Source: DASQDN01 sp963833675
Lineage (GTDB): Bacteria > Acidobacteriota > Terriglobia > Bryobacterales > Bryobacteraceae
Length of the DNA: 64,000 nt
Direction: 5' to 3'
Assembly (NCBI GenBank): GCA_963833675.1
Contig: CAWHYW010000047.1
Coordinates: 41,289-105,288 of the forward strand
Positions 10,213-18,608 of this stretch are shown here, piece after piece. The notes beneath the pieces are model-generated. The model did no database searches. It was given only the letters and a program-made list of their open reading frames with translations, and was not told the DNA's origin. How positions within the stretch are numbered: the stretch's first letter is position 1; every line of letters begins with the position of its first letter. A program made the position numbers and the translations under genes.

Positions 10213-11489
10213 CCGAGCAGCAAAGTATGGCCCGTCCCCTCGCCGAGGCCGATCCTCAGGTTTACGCGGCGATTCGGGCCGAGCTGGAACGGCAGGATAC
10301 CCGCATCGAACTGATCGCGAGCGAAAACTTCACCTCCGAAGCGGTTCTCGAGGCGGCAGGAAGCGTGTTTACGAACAAATACGCGGAGGGATATCCCGGA
10401 CGACGTTATTACGGCGGCTGCGAATACGCCGACGTTGTCGAGAATCTCGCTCGCGATCGCGCCAAGCAGCTTTTCAAGGCTGAGTACGTGAATGTGCAGC
10501 CGCATTCGGGTTCACAGGCGAATCAGGCTGCTTACGCCTCCGTGCTGCAGCCGGGTGACACGATCCTCGGGATGAATCTGGCCCACGGTGGACACTTGAC
10601 CCATGGCCATCACCTGAACTTCTCCGGCAAGACGTACAAAATCATTCCCTACGGCGTTCGGAAAGAAGACGAGATCATCGACTACGACGAACTCGCTCGG
10701 CTTGCGGAGGAACACAAGCCGAAAATGATCATTGCGGGAGCCAGCGCTTATCCACGAATTATCGATTTCAAACGATTCCGCGAAGTGGCGGACTCGGTCG
10801 GCGCGCTCTTTCTCGTCGACATGGCGCATTTTTCGGGTTTGGTTGCCGCCGGCTTATATCCTAACCCCTGCGAGTACGCCGACATCGTTACTTCGACGAC
10901 ACACAAGACGTTGCGGGGACCTCGGTCGGGCCTCATTCTGGCGCGTGAAAAGTATGGGTCGGCGATCGATAAGACGGTCTTCCCCGGCATGCAAGGCGGA
11001 CCTTTGGTTCATATCATCGCCGCGAAAGCAGTTTGCTTCCTCGAAGCTCTTGCGCCCGAATTCATCGAATACCAGCGGCAGGTAATCGCGAATGCGCAGG
11101 CGCTCTCGGCCGGGCTTGCCGCGGCCGGATATCGTATCATTTCGGGCGGCACTGACACCCACCTTCTATTGGTGGACGTATTTGCTAAGGGGATACGCGG
11201 GAAAGACGCCGAAAATGCCCTGGATAAAGCTCACATCACCTCGAACAAAAACGGCATCCCATTTGACGTCAACCCGCCCTTGAACCCGAGCGGTATCCGA
11301 TTGGGCAGCCCCGCGGTGACTACGCGCGGCTTCAAACAGGCGGAAATGCAGGAGGTAGCTTCTTGCATTGCGCAGGTGCTCTCCGATCACGCCTCGGAGG
11401 ACAATCTGGCGGCGGTGCGGTCCCGCGTGAAGTCTCTTACGGATCGGTTTCCGCTTTATAGCTGGAAAAGCGAAACAGTCGGCGTCTGA
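10209..11489 (+). CDS. glyA: Serine hydroxymethyltransferase
   Basis: PLP enzyme converting serine and tetrahydrofolate to glycine and methylene-THF; main one-carbon source. The 426-residue length is standard. Visible motifs: IASENFTSEAVLEAAGS, NKYAEGYPGRRYYGGCEYAD, NVQPHSGSQAN, and TTTHKTLRGPRSG with the PLP lysine at about residue 233. The C-terminus GIRLGSPAVTTRGF is typical. Frame is intact, unlike many neighbours. Start overlaps the corrected rpiB stop by 4 bases. Confidence 0.97.
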   Translation: MTEQQSMARPLAEADPQVYAAIRAELERQDTRIELIASENFTSEAVLEAAGSVFTNKYAEGYPGRRYYGGCEYADVVENLARDRAKQLFKAEYVNVQPHSGSQANQAAYASVLQPGDTILGMNLAHGGHLTHGHHLNFSGKTYKIIPYGVRKEDEIIDYDELARLAEEHKPKMIIAGASAYPRIIDFKRFREVADSVGALFLVDMAHFSGLVAAGLYPNPCEYADIVTSTTHKTLRGPRSGLILAREKYGSAIDKTVFPGMQGGPLVHIIAAKAVCFLEALAPEFIEYQRQVIANAQALSAGLAAAGYRIISGGTDTHLLLVDVFAKGIRGKDAENALDKAHITSNKNGIPFDVNPPLNPSGIRLGSPAVTTRGFKQAEMQEVASCIAQVLSDHASEDNLAAVRSRVKSLTDRFPLYSWKSETVGV

Positions 11490-11496
11490 GCGTCGT

Positions 11497-12633
11497 ATGC
11501 AGCCGCTCCGTATAGTCATTGATGTTCGCCACATCAAAGACTTCGGAATCGGCACTTACATTCGGAACCTCGTAGCCGCGCTGGGCGAGCTCGACCAACA
11601 CAATAAATATCTGTTGCCGGCGTACCGCGGTGATGTACCTGAATTCCGACACCTTCCGCCGAATTTCGAGGCGGTCGTGTACGACGAGCCCGAAAAATAC
11701 CGCTGGGAAGACATTAGGTTTCCCTGGTTCCTTAAGAGTCTGGCTCCGGACTTGGTGCACCTCCCGCTGAATAGCGCCCCCTTGTTCATGCAGAATCCAT
11801 ATGTCGTGACGATTCACGATATGAGCAGTTTTCTTTTTGGGGGGCAGACGGGAATTAAAGAAAATCTCCGGTTGTATCGGTTCCGTCGCGGGCTGGTTAG
11901 GGCGGATAGAGTAATTGCGGTCTCGACGGCGACACGAAGGGACGTCGAAAATCTTCTTGGCATACGCCCTGACCGGATGCGTCTTGTCTACAGCGCACCG
12001 GATCCGAATTTTCTCAATCATCGGGCTGAGCCGGGTTCCCGCGAACGGCTGCGAGAGCGGTTCCAGATTCAGTATCCCTTCGTTCTTTATGCCGGACGGA
12101 TCCGCCCGCACAAAAACCTCCCTAGACTGATCGAGGCATTTGCCGTGGTCCGCGGAGAACTGGAAAGTCACCACGTCTATAAGGACTTGCGGCTCATCAT
12201 TATCGGAGATGAGATAAGCCGAAATCCTGAAGTTCGCCGCGCCGTAGTTCAGACTCGGACGCAGCAGGTTGTCCGGTTTCTCGGATTCGTACCTTTCGAA
12301 ACTTTGAAAGCGTTCTATTCCGCCGCAAGCGTGTTTGCATTTCCATCCCTTTACGAAGGTTTCGGACTTCCTCCACTCGAAGCCATGGCTACAGGAATTC
12401 CGGTGGTTACGTCCGCGGTCAGCTCGTTGCCGGAGGTTGTTGGAAACGCGGCGATGATCGTTAATCCGGAGAATGTATTCGATATCGCCAGAGGGATCCG
12501 GGATGTGCTTATCGACGAGGGTCTCCGAAACGAATTAATTCGAAGTGGCTTCGCACAAGTCAGGCGATTCAGCTGGCGCCGGACTGCCGAAGAAACTCTG
12601 GAAGTCTATCGTGAAGTCGCGCGCGTTCGCTAA
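11497..12633 (+). CDS. Glycosyltransferase, family GT4-like
   Basis: A 378-residue retaining glycosyltransferase of GT-B fold. The N-terminal Rossmann half begins RIVIDVRHIKDFGIGTYIRN; the C-terminal half has the GT4 pattern VLYAGRIRPHKNLPRLIEAF, then VRFLGFVPFETLKAFYSAA and the nucleotide-sugar binding FPSLYEGFGLPPLEAMATG with the E-x7-E arrangement. No signal peptide; expected cytoplasmic, acting on lipid-linked glycans or exopolysaccharide. Starts 7 bases after glyA on the same strand. Acceptor and donor sugars cannot be told from sequence. Its stop overlaps the convergent repressor-like gene by 4 bases. Confidence 0.88.
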   Translation: MQPLRIVIDVRHIKDFGIGTYIRNLVAALGELDQHNKYLLPAYRGDVPEFRHLPPNFEAVVYDEPEKYRWEDIRFPWFLKSLAPDLVHLPLNSAPLFMQNPYVVTIHDMSSFLFGGQTGIKENLRLYRFRRGLVRADRVIAVSTATRRDVENLLGIRPDRMRLVYSAPDPNFLNHRAEPGSRERLRERFQIQYPFVLYAGRIRPHKNLPRLIEAFAVVRGELESHHVYKDLRLIIIGDEISRNPEVRRAVVQTRTQQVVRFLGFVPFETLKAFYSAASVFAFPSLYEGFGLPPLEAMATGIPVVTSAVSSLPEVVGNAAMIVNPENVFDIARGIRDVLIDEGLRNELIRSGFAQVRRFSWRRTAEETLEVYREVARVR

Positions 12634-13319
12634 TGCGGATCCCATTCATAGATAGGCGTCACGATATGCGCACGCGCTCGGAGCAATTGCGTTAGCGTAC
12701 GCCCTTCCAGCGGTATCCTTTGCCAGCCTGACGAGCGATGTGCGCAGTCTCCCGGAATGAGATAAAGTGTACCTCCGGAGATATGAATACGCCGGATGAT
12801 ACCGCCGTTGCCTGACTTCACAACATAGTAAGCTGAAGGGTCGATGTCCGTTCTGGCGCGCGCTGATTGATCCAAAAGCGCAACATCCCCCTCGGAGAAC
12901 GCATCTGCCATTCGGGCATCTGCCGCCAAACGGGAGGCTACGGGATGAGGAATTGACCCCATCTGCGCCGCGCTGAAAGGCAGCCGGTCGTTCTCGGCTG
13001 TCTCCGTGGGCCATGGAAAGCCCGGACCGATTCTCCCCCGGAGTAGAGGGACATAAATATAGTCCCCAGCCGACATTCCGAAGCTCAAATGCGCCTGGAT
13101 GCGTTCGCGCTCAATCAAATCTAAAAGCGATATGCGCAGATGCTGAAGAATCTGATCGCTTAACTCAGGAGAAAGCGCCCTGACTCCTTTAAGGACATTG
13201 TGAATATGCGGTTGGGAAACGCCAACTAAACGAGCCAATCCGCGTTCTGTTAATTCGCCATTTCGAACTCTTGCCCGGAGCACAGCGATAAGAGAGCTTC
13301 GCAGCTCCGTAAACAACAT
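12630..13319 (-). CDS. XRE-type HTH regulator with LexA/CI-like C-terminal domain
   Basis: 229 residues. N-terminal helix-turn-helix of the XRE/Cro kind (GELTERGLARLVGVSQPHIH, about residues 21-40) followed by a domain resembling the S24/LexA-CI fold: the stretch ARMADAFSEGDVALLDQS lies where the family has GDSM...dGD..lvd, and YYVVKSGNGGIIRRIHISGG lies where the catalytic Lys strand sits. The nucleophilic Ser appears replaced by Arg (ARM for DSM) and the Lys of the K-R pair reads R-R, so self-cleavage looks unlikely. Domain assignment of the C-terminus is inference from pattern. Transcribed away from the Zn/HTH-like gene at 13620 across a 300-base A/T-richer region, a layout like a phage lysogeny switch. 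Confidence 0.75.
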   Translation of the reverse strand: MLFTELRSSLIAVLRARVRNGELTERGLARLVGVSQPHIHNVLKGVRALSPELSDQILQHLRISLLDLIERERIQAHLSFGMSAGDYIYVPLLRGRIGPGFPWPTETAENDRLPFSAAQMGSIPHPVASRLAADARMADAFSEGDVALLDQSARARTDIDPSAYYVVKSGNGGIIRRIHISGGTLYLIPGDCAHRSSGWQRIPLEGRTLTQLLRARAHIVTPIYEWDPH

Positions 13320-13619
13320 TTCAAACCCCTCGCGACCCTATTCTTCCCAGCTATACGCAAATTTTGCAGGTACTACGAAGATTTTACTCCGCATCTCCCG
13401 TATCGCCTGAGGCTGGCGCGCCACAGATTGTTGTAATCGCTATGACGTTGATTTTCAGGCTAAGTAGGGCCGATTCAGAGGAATACGACGCTCCTGAGAA
13501 AGGCCCTACCGCTCCTAAGTACTTTTCCTAATAGACGAAAAAAGAGGTGGTTCTAGGATGGATATCAGAGAGACCGTTCTAAACAAAGAACGCAAAATAA
13601 AGAAGGTAAAAGAGAAAAA
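13320..13619. promoter_or_regulatory. Divergent control region between repressor-like and Zn/HTH-like genes
   Basis: 300 bases with no convincing gene. Richer in A/T than its surroundings, especially 13540-13620. It holds an inverted repeat (13464-13509, listed separately) and an AAGTACTT palindrome near 13515. A short frame starting ATG 13558 (MDIRETVLNKERK...) runs into the A-run at 13614-13619 just before the ATG at 13620. If that run lost or gained one A by sequencing error, the downstream protein would gain about 21 residues at its N-terminus. Confidence 0.45.
13464..13509. repeat. Inverted repeat GTAGGGCC / GGCCCTAC
   Basis: Perfect 8-base arms at 13464-13471 and 13502-13509 with a 30-base loop that can itself partly pair (TCAG..CTGA). 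It sits midway between the two divergent genes. No T-tract follows, so an operator or a structured leader is likelier than a terminator. Confidence 0.45.
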
Positions 13620-14186
13620 ATGGAGTGGAACCAATCTGACGTCCTGGCGCTCGCCATGGAGAAATGCACGACTTGTGAGGGATACGGCTTACGGCCGTCG
13701 CGCAATGGCCAAATAACCGCCTGCAACTGTGTGTTGCGAGGCATCTTTCGGGTGTGTTTTGAAAGATTTAAGCTGTCTGTCGTGAAGAAGGAAAGCATCA
13801 GCCGGCCCCGGCTGGAGCACACAGCTTCTCCACACGGCAAGGTCGCCTGGGCTCGAAAAGACGAAGAATACGCGGCTGATTTCTTGCTGGTTGCCCGGCG
13901 TACACTAAACGATACCGAATATAAAGTCTTCAAATATCATTTTTTATTAGGAGCCGACTGGCGTCTTTGCTGCCGCAGGATGAAAATCGAAAAGGGGCTG
14001 TTCTTCCACGCCGTCTACCGGGTGACGGCGAAATTGGGAAAAACGTTCGCGGAACTGCAGCCGTACCCGTTGTACCCGCTGAGCGAGTATTTCTACGGTG
14101 AACACAGGAAACACTCGGCTCGACCGATCCCGATTCGCCGGGAGAACGCGCTGAGCGAAATGGTGCCTCTCCGCAAAGCGGCATAG
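13620..14186 (+). CDS. Small Zn-binding, HTH-like protein (phage antiterminator-like layout)
   Basis: 188 residues, no firm family. The N-terminus has a likely zinc site, C-x2-C-x-G-x-G ... C-x-C (CTTCEGYG then ACNC), reminiscent of DnaJ-type and phage Q antiterminator zinc knuckles. The C-terminal half (LNDTEYKVFKYHFLLGADWR, then FHAVYRVTAKLGKTFAEL) resembles a sigma-70 region-4-like helix-turn-helix as found in phage late regulators. Function is inference only. Divergent from the CI-like regulator. A strong hairpin (14203-14230) follows the stop and may terminate its transcript. Confidence 0.6.
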   Translation: MEWNQSDVLALAMEKCTTCEGYGLRPSRNGQITACNCVLRGIFRVCFERFKLSVVKKESISRPRLEHTASPHGKVAWARKDEEYAADFLLVARRTLNDTEYKVFKYHFLLGADWRLCCRRMKIEKGLFFHAVYRVTAKLGKTFAELQPYPLYPLSEYFYGEHRKHSARPIPIRRENALSEMVPLRKAA

Positions 14187-14202
14187 ACCGGAATGCGGCG
14201 GT

Positions 14203-14230
14203 TATCAGAGGGGGCCGAGCCCCTCTGATA
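14203..14230 (+). terminator. Strong 11-bp hairpin between the Zn/HTH-like gene and prfB
   Basis: Perfect arms TATCAGAGGGG (14203-14213) and CCCCTCTGATA (14220-14230), loop of 6. No downstream T-tract on either strand. It ends 10 bases before the prfB ATG and occupies the place where a ribosome-binding site would be expected, so it may act as a terminator of the upstream gene, a regulatory element of prfB, or both. Confidence 0.55.
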
Positions 14231-14240
14231 CACTGGCCAC

Positions 14241-15375
14241 ATGACTCTGGAAGAGCTGGAAAGAGAGTACGTTACGCTCCGCCGGCAGGCTGAAGCCGTG
14301 CGGAGCTACCTTTGACGCCCCCTCCAAAAAAGCACAATTACTCGAAACAGAAGATCACATCAGTTCCCCCGATTTTTGGAATTCTCCTGAACGAAGCCAA
14401 AAAATAATGCAGGACCGGAAACGCCTCGAGGAAGCGCTCGAGAGCGACATCCGTTTGGGCGGCGCGGTTTCCGATCTCGATACCTTGTTTGAACTCCTGC
14501 GTGAGGGTGAGGACGTATCATCGGACCTGGAGCGCGAAATTCGTTCGTTCTCGCAAACACTCGAGAAACTGGAGACAGCAATGTTGCTCTCCGGGGAAAA
14601 CGATCATCGCAGCGCAATCGTCACCATACATCCGGGAGCCGGCGGCACGGAGAGCCAGGATTGGGCCGAGATGCTCATGCGCATGTACCTCCGTTGGACG
14701 GAGCGCAATGGCTTCGGGGCGGTCGTCACGGACAGGCTGGAGGGCGAAGGCGCTGGTATCAAATCCGTCACTTTCGAAGTGAATGGCGAGGGCGCATATG
14801 GCCTTTTGCAATCCGAGATCGGCGTGCATCGTCTGGTTCGTATCTCTCCTTTCGATTCCGCAGCCCGACGTCATACATCTTTTGCGTCGGTGTTCGTCTA
14901 CCCCCAGATCGACGATGAAATCAAGATTGACGTCAGGCCGGAGGACCTGCGAGTCGATGTTTTTCGCGCAAGCGGCGCAGGCGGACAGCATGTGAATCGA
15001 ACCGAATCGGCGGTTCGGATGACGCACCTTCCGACCGGAATCGTAGTCCAGTGTCAAAACGAGCGCTCGCAGCATAAGAACCGCGCAAGCGCGATGAAGC
15101 AATTGCGTGCGCGACTCTTCGAGTTCGAGCTGGAAAAAAAGCAAGAAGAAGAGCGCAAGTTGGAAGACTCCAAGCTCGATGTCAACTTCGGCAGTCAGAT
15201 TCGCAGCTACGTTCTTGCGCCGTACCGACTGATCAAGGATCACCGCACGAAATTCAGTGTCGGTGATGTCGACCGCGTGCTCGACGGTGACCTCGAAGGT
15301 TTCATACACGCCTATCTGGTTTGGAAGCGGACCGGAAAGACCGCCGCCGATGGAGCCGACGAACTACCCGACTAA
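14241..15375 (+). CDS. prfB: Peptide chain release factor 2, programmed +1 frameshift
   Basis: RF2 recognises UGA and UAA and hydrolyses peptidyl-tRNA. Reading from ATG 14241 gives 24 residues ending R-S-Y-L, then an in-frame TGA (14313-14315). A +1 shift on CTT-TGA-C continues with DAPSKKAQLLETEDHISSPD and into the long frame to 15375, total about 377 residues. The body has the tripeptide anticodon motif SPF (RISPFDSAARRHTS) and the catalytic GGQ (SGAGGQHVNRTESAVR). This is the well-known RF2 autoregulatory frameshift, not a sequencing error: the slip site TAC-CTT-TGA-C and a GGAG Shine-Dalgarno-like element just upstream are both present. No canonical ribosome-binding site precedes ATG 14241. 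Confidence 0.95.
14302..14316 (+). other. prfB: RF2 programmed +1 frameshift site
   Basis: GGAG (14302-14305), then TAC CTT TGA C. The CTT at 14310-14312 is the slip codon and TGA at 14313-14315 the in-frame stop; decoding resumes with GAC at 14314. Spacing of the GGAG to the slip codon matches the internal Shine-Dalgarno stimulator known from E. coli prfB. Confidence 0.9.
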
Positions 15376-16282
15376 GGCGGAGATCGAACGAGCGGCCCTG
15401 ACGTTGCGGTCCGGCGGCTTAGTCGCGTTCCCTACCGAGACAGTCTATGGTTTGGGGGCGAATGCTCTGGATCCCGTGGCGGTCAGAAAAATCTATGCGG
15501 TCAAAGGCCGTCCTCCTACGAGCCCGCTGATCGTGCATGTCGCTTCGGTGGAGATGGCAAAGACGATCGTCTCGGATTGGCCGGAACCCGCCGCGCGACT
15601 GGCCAGCCGCTTTTGGCCGGGGCCGCTGACTCTGGTGCTGCCGAAAAGGCCTTCGGTACCGGATGAAGTCACAGCCGGCTTGAGCACTGTTGGTGTCCGG
15701 GTGCCTGCTCATCGTCTCGCATTGGAGTTGATTGAGACAGCCGGCATTCCGCTTGCGGCTCCGAGCGCGAATTTATTCACTCACATCTCGCCGACGGAAG
15801 CCGAACATGTCCGTCGTGGTTTGGGATCGGCAGTCGAGATGATCCTCGATGCCGGGCCTACGCAGGTCGGGATCGAATCGACAGTTTTGTCATTGGCGAA
15901 TGGCAGCGCCAACCTGCTGCGGCCCGGCATGGTCACGCAAACAGAAATAGAAGAAGTCATCGGAACGGTTGGCATGTGGAAAGCAGATGCCGACGTGCAC
16001 GCTTCGCCAGGGTTGCATCCAAAGCATTACAGTCCTGCTACCCGGCTTGTTATCACGGCGGATTTGCCTTCCGGGCGTGGAGCATATCTGTGGTGGAAGA
16101 CGGAACAGCCCGCAGCGGTTCCGGTACGTATGCCTCAAGATCCGGGACTTTATGCGAGAGACCTGTACTCGATCCTCCACCGGCTCGATCGCGAAGGCCT
16201 GGAGTATATTGCTGTAGAACCGTTACCTAACTCTATAGAATGGGACGGTATTCGGGACCGGCTCACAAGAGCGAGCGCTTAG
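15350..16282 (+). CDS. sua5: L-threonylcarbamoyladenylate synthase (Sua5/YrdC type)
   Basis: Makes threonylcarbamoyl-AMP from threonine, bicarbonate and ATP for the t6A37 tRNA modification. YrdC domain: GGLVAFPTETVYGLGANAL, KIYAVKGRPPTSPLIVHV, FWPGPLTLVLPK, VGVRVPAHR, APSANLF. A C-terminal Sua5-type extension (PGLHPKHYSPATRLV) follows, giving about 310 residues, so it is the two-domain Sua5 form rather than short TsaC. I prefer the ATG at 15350 over upstream in-frame codons because residues before it are the antisense-like tail of prfB. It overlaps prfB by 26 bases, indicating co-transcription. Confidence 0.9.
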   Translation: MEPTNYPTKAEIERAALTLRSGGLVAFPTETVYGLGANALDPVAVRKIYAVKGRPPTSPLIVHVASVEMAKTIVSDWPEPAARLASRFWPGPLTLVLPKRPSVPDEVTAGLSTVGVRVPAHRLALELIETAGIPLAAPSANLFTHISPTEAEHVRRGLGSAVEMILDAGPTQVGIESTVLSLANGSANLLRPGMVTQTEIEEVIGTVGMWKADADVHASPGLHPKHYSPATRLVITADLPSGRGAYLWWKTEQPAAVPVRMPQDPGLYARDLYSILHRLDREGLEYIAVEPLPNSIEWDGIRDRLTRASA

Positions 16283-16604
16283 GAATGGGGTTGGGGATCG
16301 CGTGTTTTCAAGCGATCTACTTCACGCTTCAAGCGCAGGTCCCCAACCCTCTTTGAGCCTAACCTGATCGGCTTCCTTTTGAAAGTCCGCAAAGCGATAC
16401 CTTGGCAAACAATTAGGGGTGTTGATGTCGTCGCAGATGCGGTAGCGAATTTTTGTTTTCCGTATTACTTCGGACCCAGCTTCGGCAAGATTCTTACCAC
16501 TCCGGAGCTGGATTTCGGCTTATTCCCCAATAATAGAGCGACGCATCGGAGCTCATCGACATGGCAAGAGCCGCGCCCCAGGCGAATCCAACCGGCGAGC
16601 CCAT
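16283..16604. other. Intergenic region with one long-armed inverted repeat
   Basis: 322 bases between the convergent sua5 and transaldolase genes. Short frames on either strand have no recognisable content. Inverted repeat GGGTTGGGGA (16288-16297) and TCCCCAACCC (16340-16349), perfect 10-base arms with a 42-base loop, lies just after the sua5 stop and is the only structure I see. It could terminate sua5 transcription or be a degenerate repetitive element. Confidence 0.5.
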
Positions 16605-17270
16605 CTATCGGGATTGTTGCGGCTGCTCCTGGAAGACCTTGCCCCAATCCTTTAAAAACTGATCCAGTCCGCGGTCGGTAAGGGGATGGCTGAAAAGCTG
16701 GTCGAGAATCTTGAATGGCATCGTCCCAATATGGGCCCCTGCCATCGCGGATGCGATTACATGATTCGGAGTGCGCAACGACGCCGCAAGGATTTGCGAT
16801 TTATATCCGTAGTTGTCGAAAATCTGGACGATCTCGTCAATCAAGTGCATTCCGTCGATGCCGATATCATCGAGACGGCCCACAAAAGGACTCACGATGT
16901 AAGCGCCCGCCTTTGCGGCGAGTAGCGCTTGAGCCGCGGAGAAAATGAGCGTCACATTGACGCGGATTCCTTCCTTTGAAAGACGTGAACAGGCGCGTAT
17001 GCCATCGCGCGTAAGAGGCACTTTCACCACTACGTTCTTATGGATTTTGGCCAGCTTCCGCCCTTCCGCAATCATTTCTTCTGAGGCGGTCGCAACCACT
17101 TCAGCGCTGATGTCACCGTCGACTATGTCGCAGATCTTGGCGATCTGTTCTTCGATCGGCTTGCCTTCTTTGGCGATGAGGGAAGGATTTGTCGTGACAC
17201 CGTCGATGATGCCCCATTCAGCGCCCTTCCTCAGCTCATCGAGATTCGCGGTATCAAGAAAGATCTTCAC
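16605..17270 (-). CDS. tal: Transaldolase / fructose-6-phosphate aldolase family
   Basis: 221 residues, the short (subfamily 4/5) transaldolase form. MKIFLDTANLDELRKGAEWG, GVTTNPSLIAKEG, and the Schiff-base Lys in NVVVKVPLT (about residue 83) are diagnostic; SPFVGRLDDIGIDG and AASLRTPNHVIASAMAGAHI complete the barrel. Cytoplasmic, links pentose phosphate and glycolytic sugars. Fructose-6-phosphate aldolase activity cannot be excluded. Starts 4 bases after the FAH-family gene stop, same strand, so probably one transcript. Confidence 0.93.
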   Translation of the reverse strand: MKIFLDTANLDELRKGAEWGIIDGVTTNPSLIAKEGKPIEEQIAKICDIVDGDISAEVVATASEEMIAEGRKLAKIHKNVVVKVPLTRDGIRACSRLSKEGIRVNVTLIFSAAQALLAAKAGAYIVSPFVGRLDDIGIDGMHLIDEIVQIFDNYGYKSQILAASLRTPNHVIASAMAGAHIGTMPFKILDQLFSHPLTDRGLDQFLKDWGKVFQEQPQQSR

Positions 17271-17274
17271 TCGT

Positions 17275-18013
17275 TTACCCTCGGATGATCGGATTTTGCA
17301 GGAGACCTACGCCCGGAATTTCCACCTCGACTGTCTGCCCAGGTTTCATTGGACCAACGCCTGAAGGAGTGCCGGTTGCGATCAAATCTCCAGGCTCAAG
17401 CGTCATGCAAGCAGTGACGAACGCGATTATAGCATCCAGGGGAAATATCATGTCCGTGATTACACCGTCCTGTTTAACTTCGCCGTCAAGCCGGGTGATC
17501 ACGCGAAGGTTGTTTAGCTGGACCTCGTCACGAGGAATCAGGTGAGGCCCAACTGCGCAAAAAGTATCGAAACCTTTCCCACGCGTGAACTGCACATCTT
17601 TGCGCTGGATATCGCGAGCGGTCACGTCGTTGAGGCAGGTGTATCCGGCTACGAATTCCATCGCGTTTTCCCGGTTGACATGCTTTGCCTGCCTTCCCGA
17701 TAACGACCCCGAGTTCCCCTTCGAAATGTACGTTCTGTGAGATCGGCGGATAGACGATCGCGTCGCCGTGGGCAATCAGAGAGGATGGCGGCTTGAGGAA
17801 GATTAAAGGCTCTGAAGGGACTTCATTGCCCAACTCTTTCGCATGGTCGACATAGTTCCGGCCGATGCAGACAATCTTTGTCGGTGAACATGGCGGGAGC
17901 AGGCGCGCGCCGTCAGGCAGATGCTCAAAACTACCGTGATGGACATCGGACTTCGAATCGGGAGCTGTAGGAGGGCACTGCTGCGACATCGTGTAGCGGA
18001 CCAGTTTTGGCAT
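17275..18013 (-). CDS. Fumarylacetoacetate hydrolase family protein (frameshifted)
   Basis: FAH-fold metal-dependent C-C hydrolase or decarboxylase. PTKIVCIGRNYVDHAKELGN, LIFLKPPSSLIAHGDAIVYP and FEGELGVVIGK (metal-binding Glu pair) are in the first frame; after a shift near 17690 come YTCLNDVTARDIQRKDVQF, CAVGPHLIPRDE and GDLIATGTPSGVGPMKPGQTV. About 245 residues. The family covers ureidoglycolate lyase, oxaloacetate decarboxylase and homoprotocatechuate enzymes, so the substrate is open. MPKLVRY is a typical family start. Confidence 0.85.
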
Positions 18014-18043
18014 GGGGTACCTTCATGCTATCCCGAAACAGTG

Positions 18044-18526
18044 ATGCCGCTGAAGCGTCCATTGGGCGTGCAACGGGAATTGGCAAGTTCAATCGCAGGC
18101 TTTCTGGCTACGGCTCCGATGACGATAGGAATGATGGCAATGCATCGAGCGCTGCCGCCGGAGCACAAGGATCCGCTTCCTCCACGCCAGATCACGGACA
18201 ACGCCGCTGCGCGCGCCGGTGTCAATCTCGGTGACGAAGATACACGCAATGCGGCCGCATTGGGAGCGCATTTTGCGTACGGCGCATCCGTCGGCGCAAT
18301 GTATGGACCAATCGCCGGATCGACGAGCCTGCCGTCCGCTGTCGAAGGAATGCTCTACGGGATCGCAGTCTGGGGTGGAAGTTATCTGGGGATACTTCCA
18401 AGCGCCGGGCTTTACCGGTCAGCCGATGACGAACCTGCTCCCCGGAATGCCATGATCATTGCCGCGCACCTGATCTGGGGCGCTTCCCTTGGCGTTATGA
18501 CGGAAGCTCTGGCCGACAAAAACTAA
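18044..18526 (+). CDS. DUF1440/YagU-like inner-membrane protein
   Basis: About 160 residues with Gly/Ala-rich hydrophobic segments: SIAGFLATAPMTIGMMAMH, AALGAHFAYGASVGAMYGPI, GMLYGIAVWGGSYLGILPS and MIIAAHLIWGASLGVMTEAL. The segment TAPMTIGMMAMHRALPP is typical of YagU/DUF1440 proteins, whose biochemical role is poorly defined. ATG 18044 is chosen because the longer frame upstream is antisense to the FAH gene; GTG 18041 is also possible. Divergent from the FAH gene, whose start lies 30 bases away. Confidence 0.7.
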   Translation: MPLKRPLGVQRELASSIAGFLATAPMTIGMMAMHRALPPEHKDPLPPRQITDNAAARAGVNLGDEDTRNAAALGAHFAYGASVGAMYGPIAGSTSLPSAVEGMLYGIAVWGGSYLGILPSAGLYRSADDEPAPRNAMIIAAHLIWGASLGVMTEALADKN

Positions 18527-18568
18527 AATCCTCTAGCAGTGAAAGGCAAGTTGGTATATTCTGTGAGA

Positions 18569-18599
18569 GGAAACGACCTGCTGGCCGCTGGCCGTTTCC
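18569..18599. terminator. Hairpin serving DUF1440 and/or the small minus-strand ORF
   Basis: Arms GGAAACGACC (18569-18578) and GGCCGTTTCC (18590-18599), one mismatch in ten, loop TGCTGGCCGCT. It lies between the stops of two convergent genes (18526 and 18609), the position of a bidirectional terminator, though neither side has a proper T-tract. Confidence 0.5.
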
Positions 18600-18608
18600 C
18601 CTTTCAGG

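Noticed and set aside
16379..16681. Plus-strand 100-codon frame overlapping the transaldolase end
   Set aside because: No ribosome-binding site, biased composition and antisense overlap; nothing recognisable.
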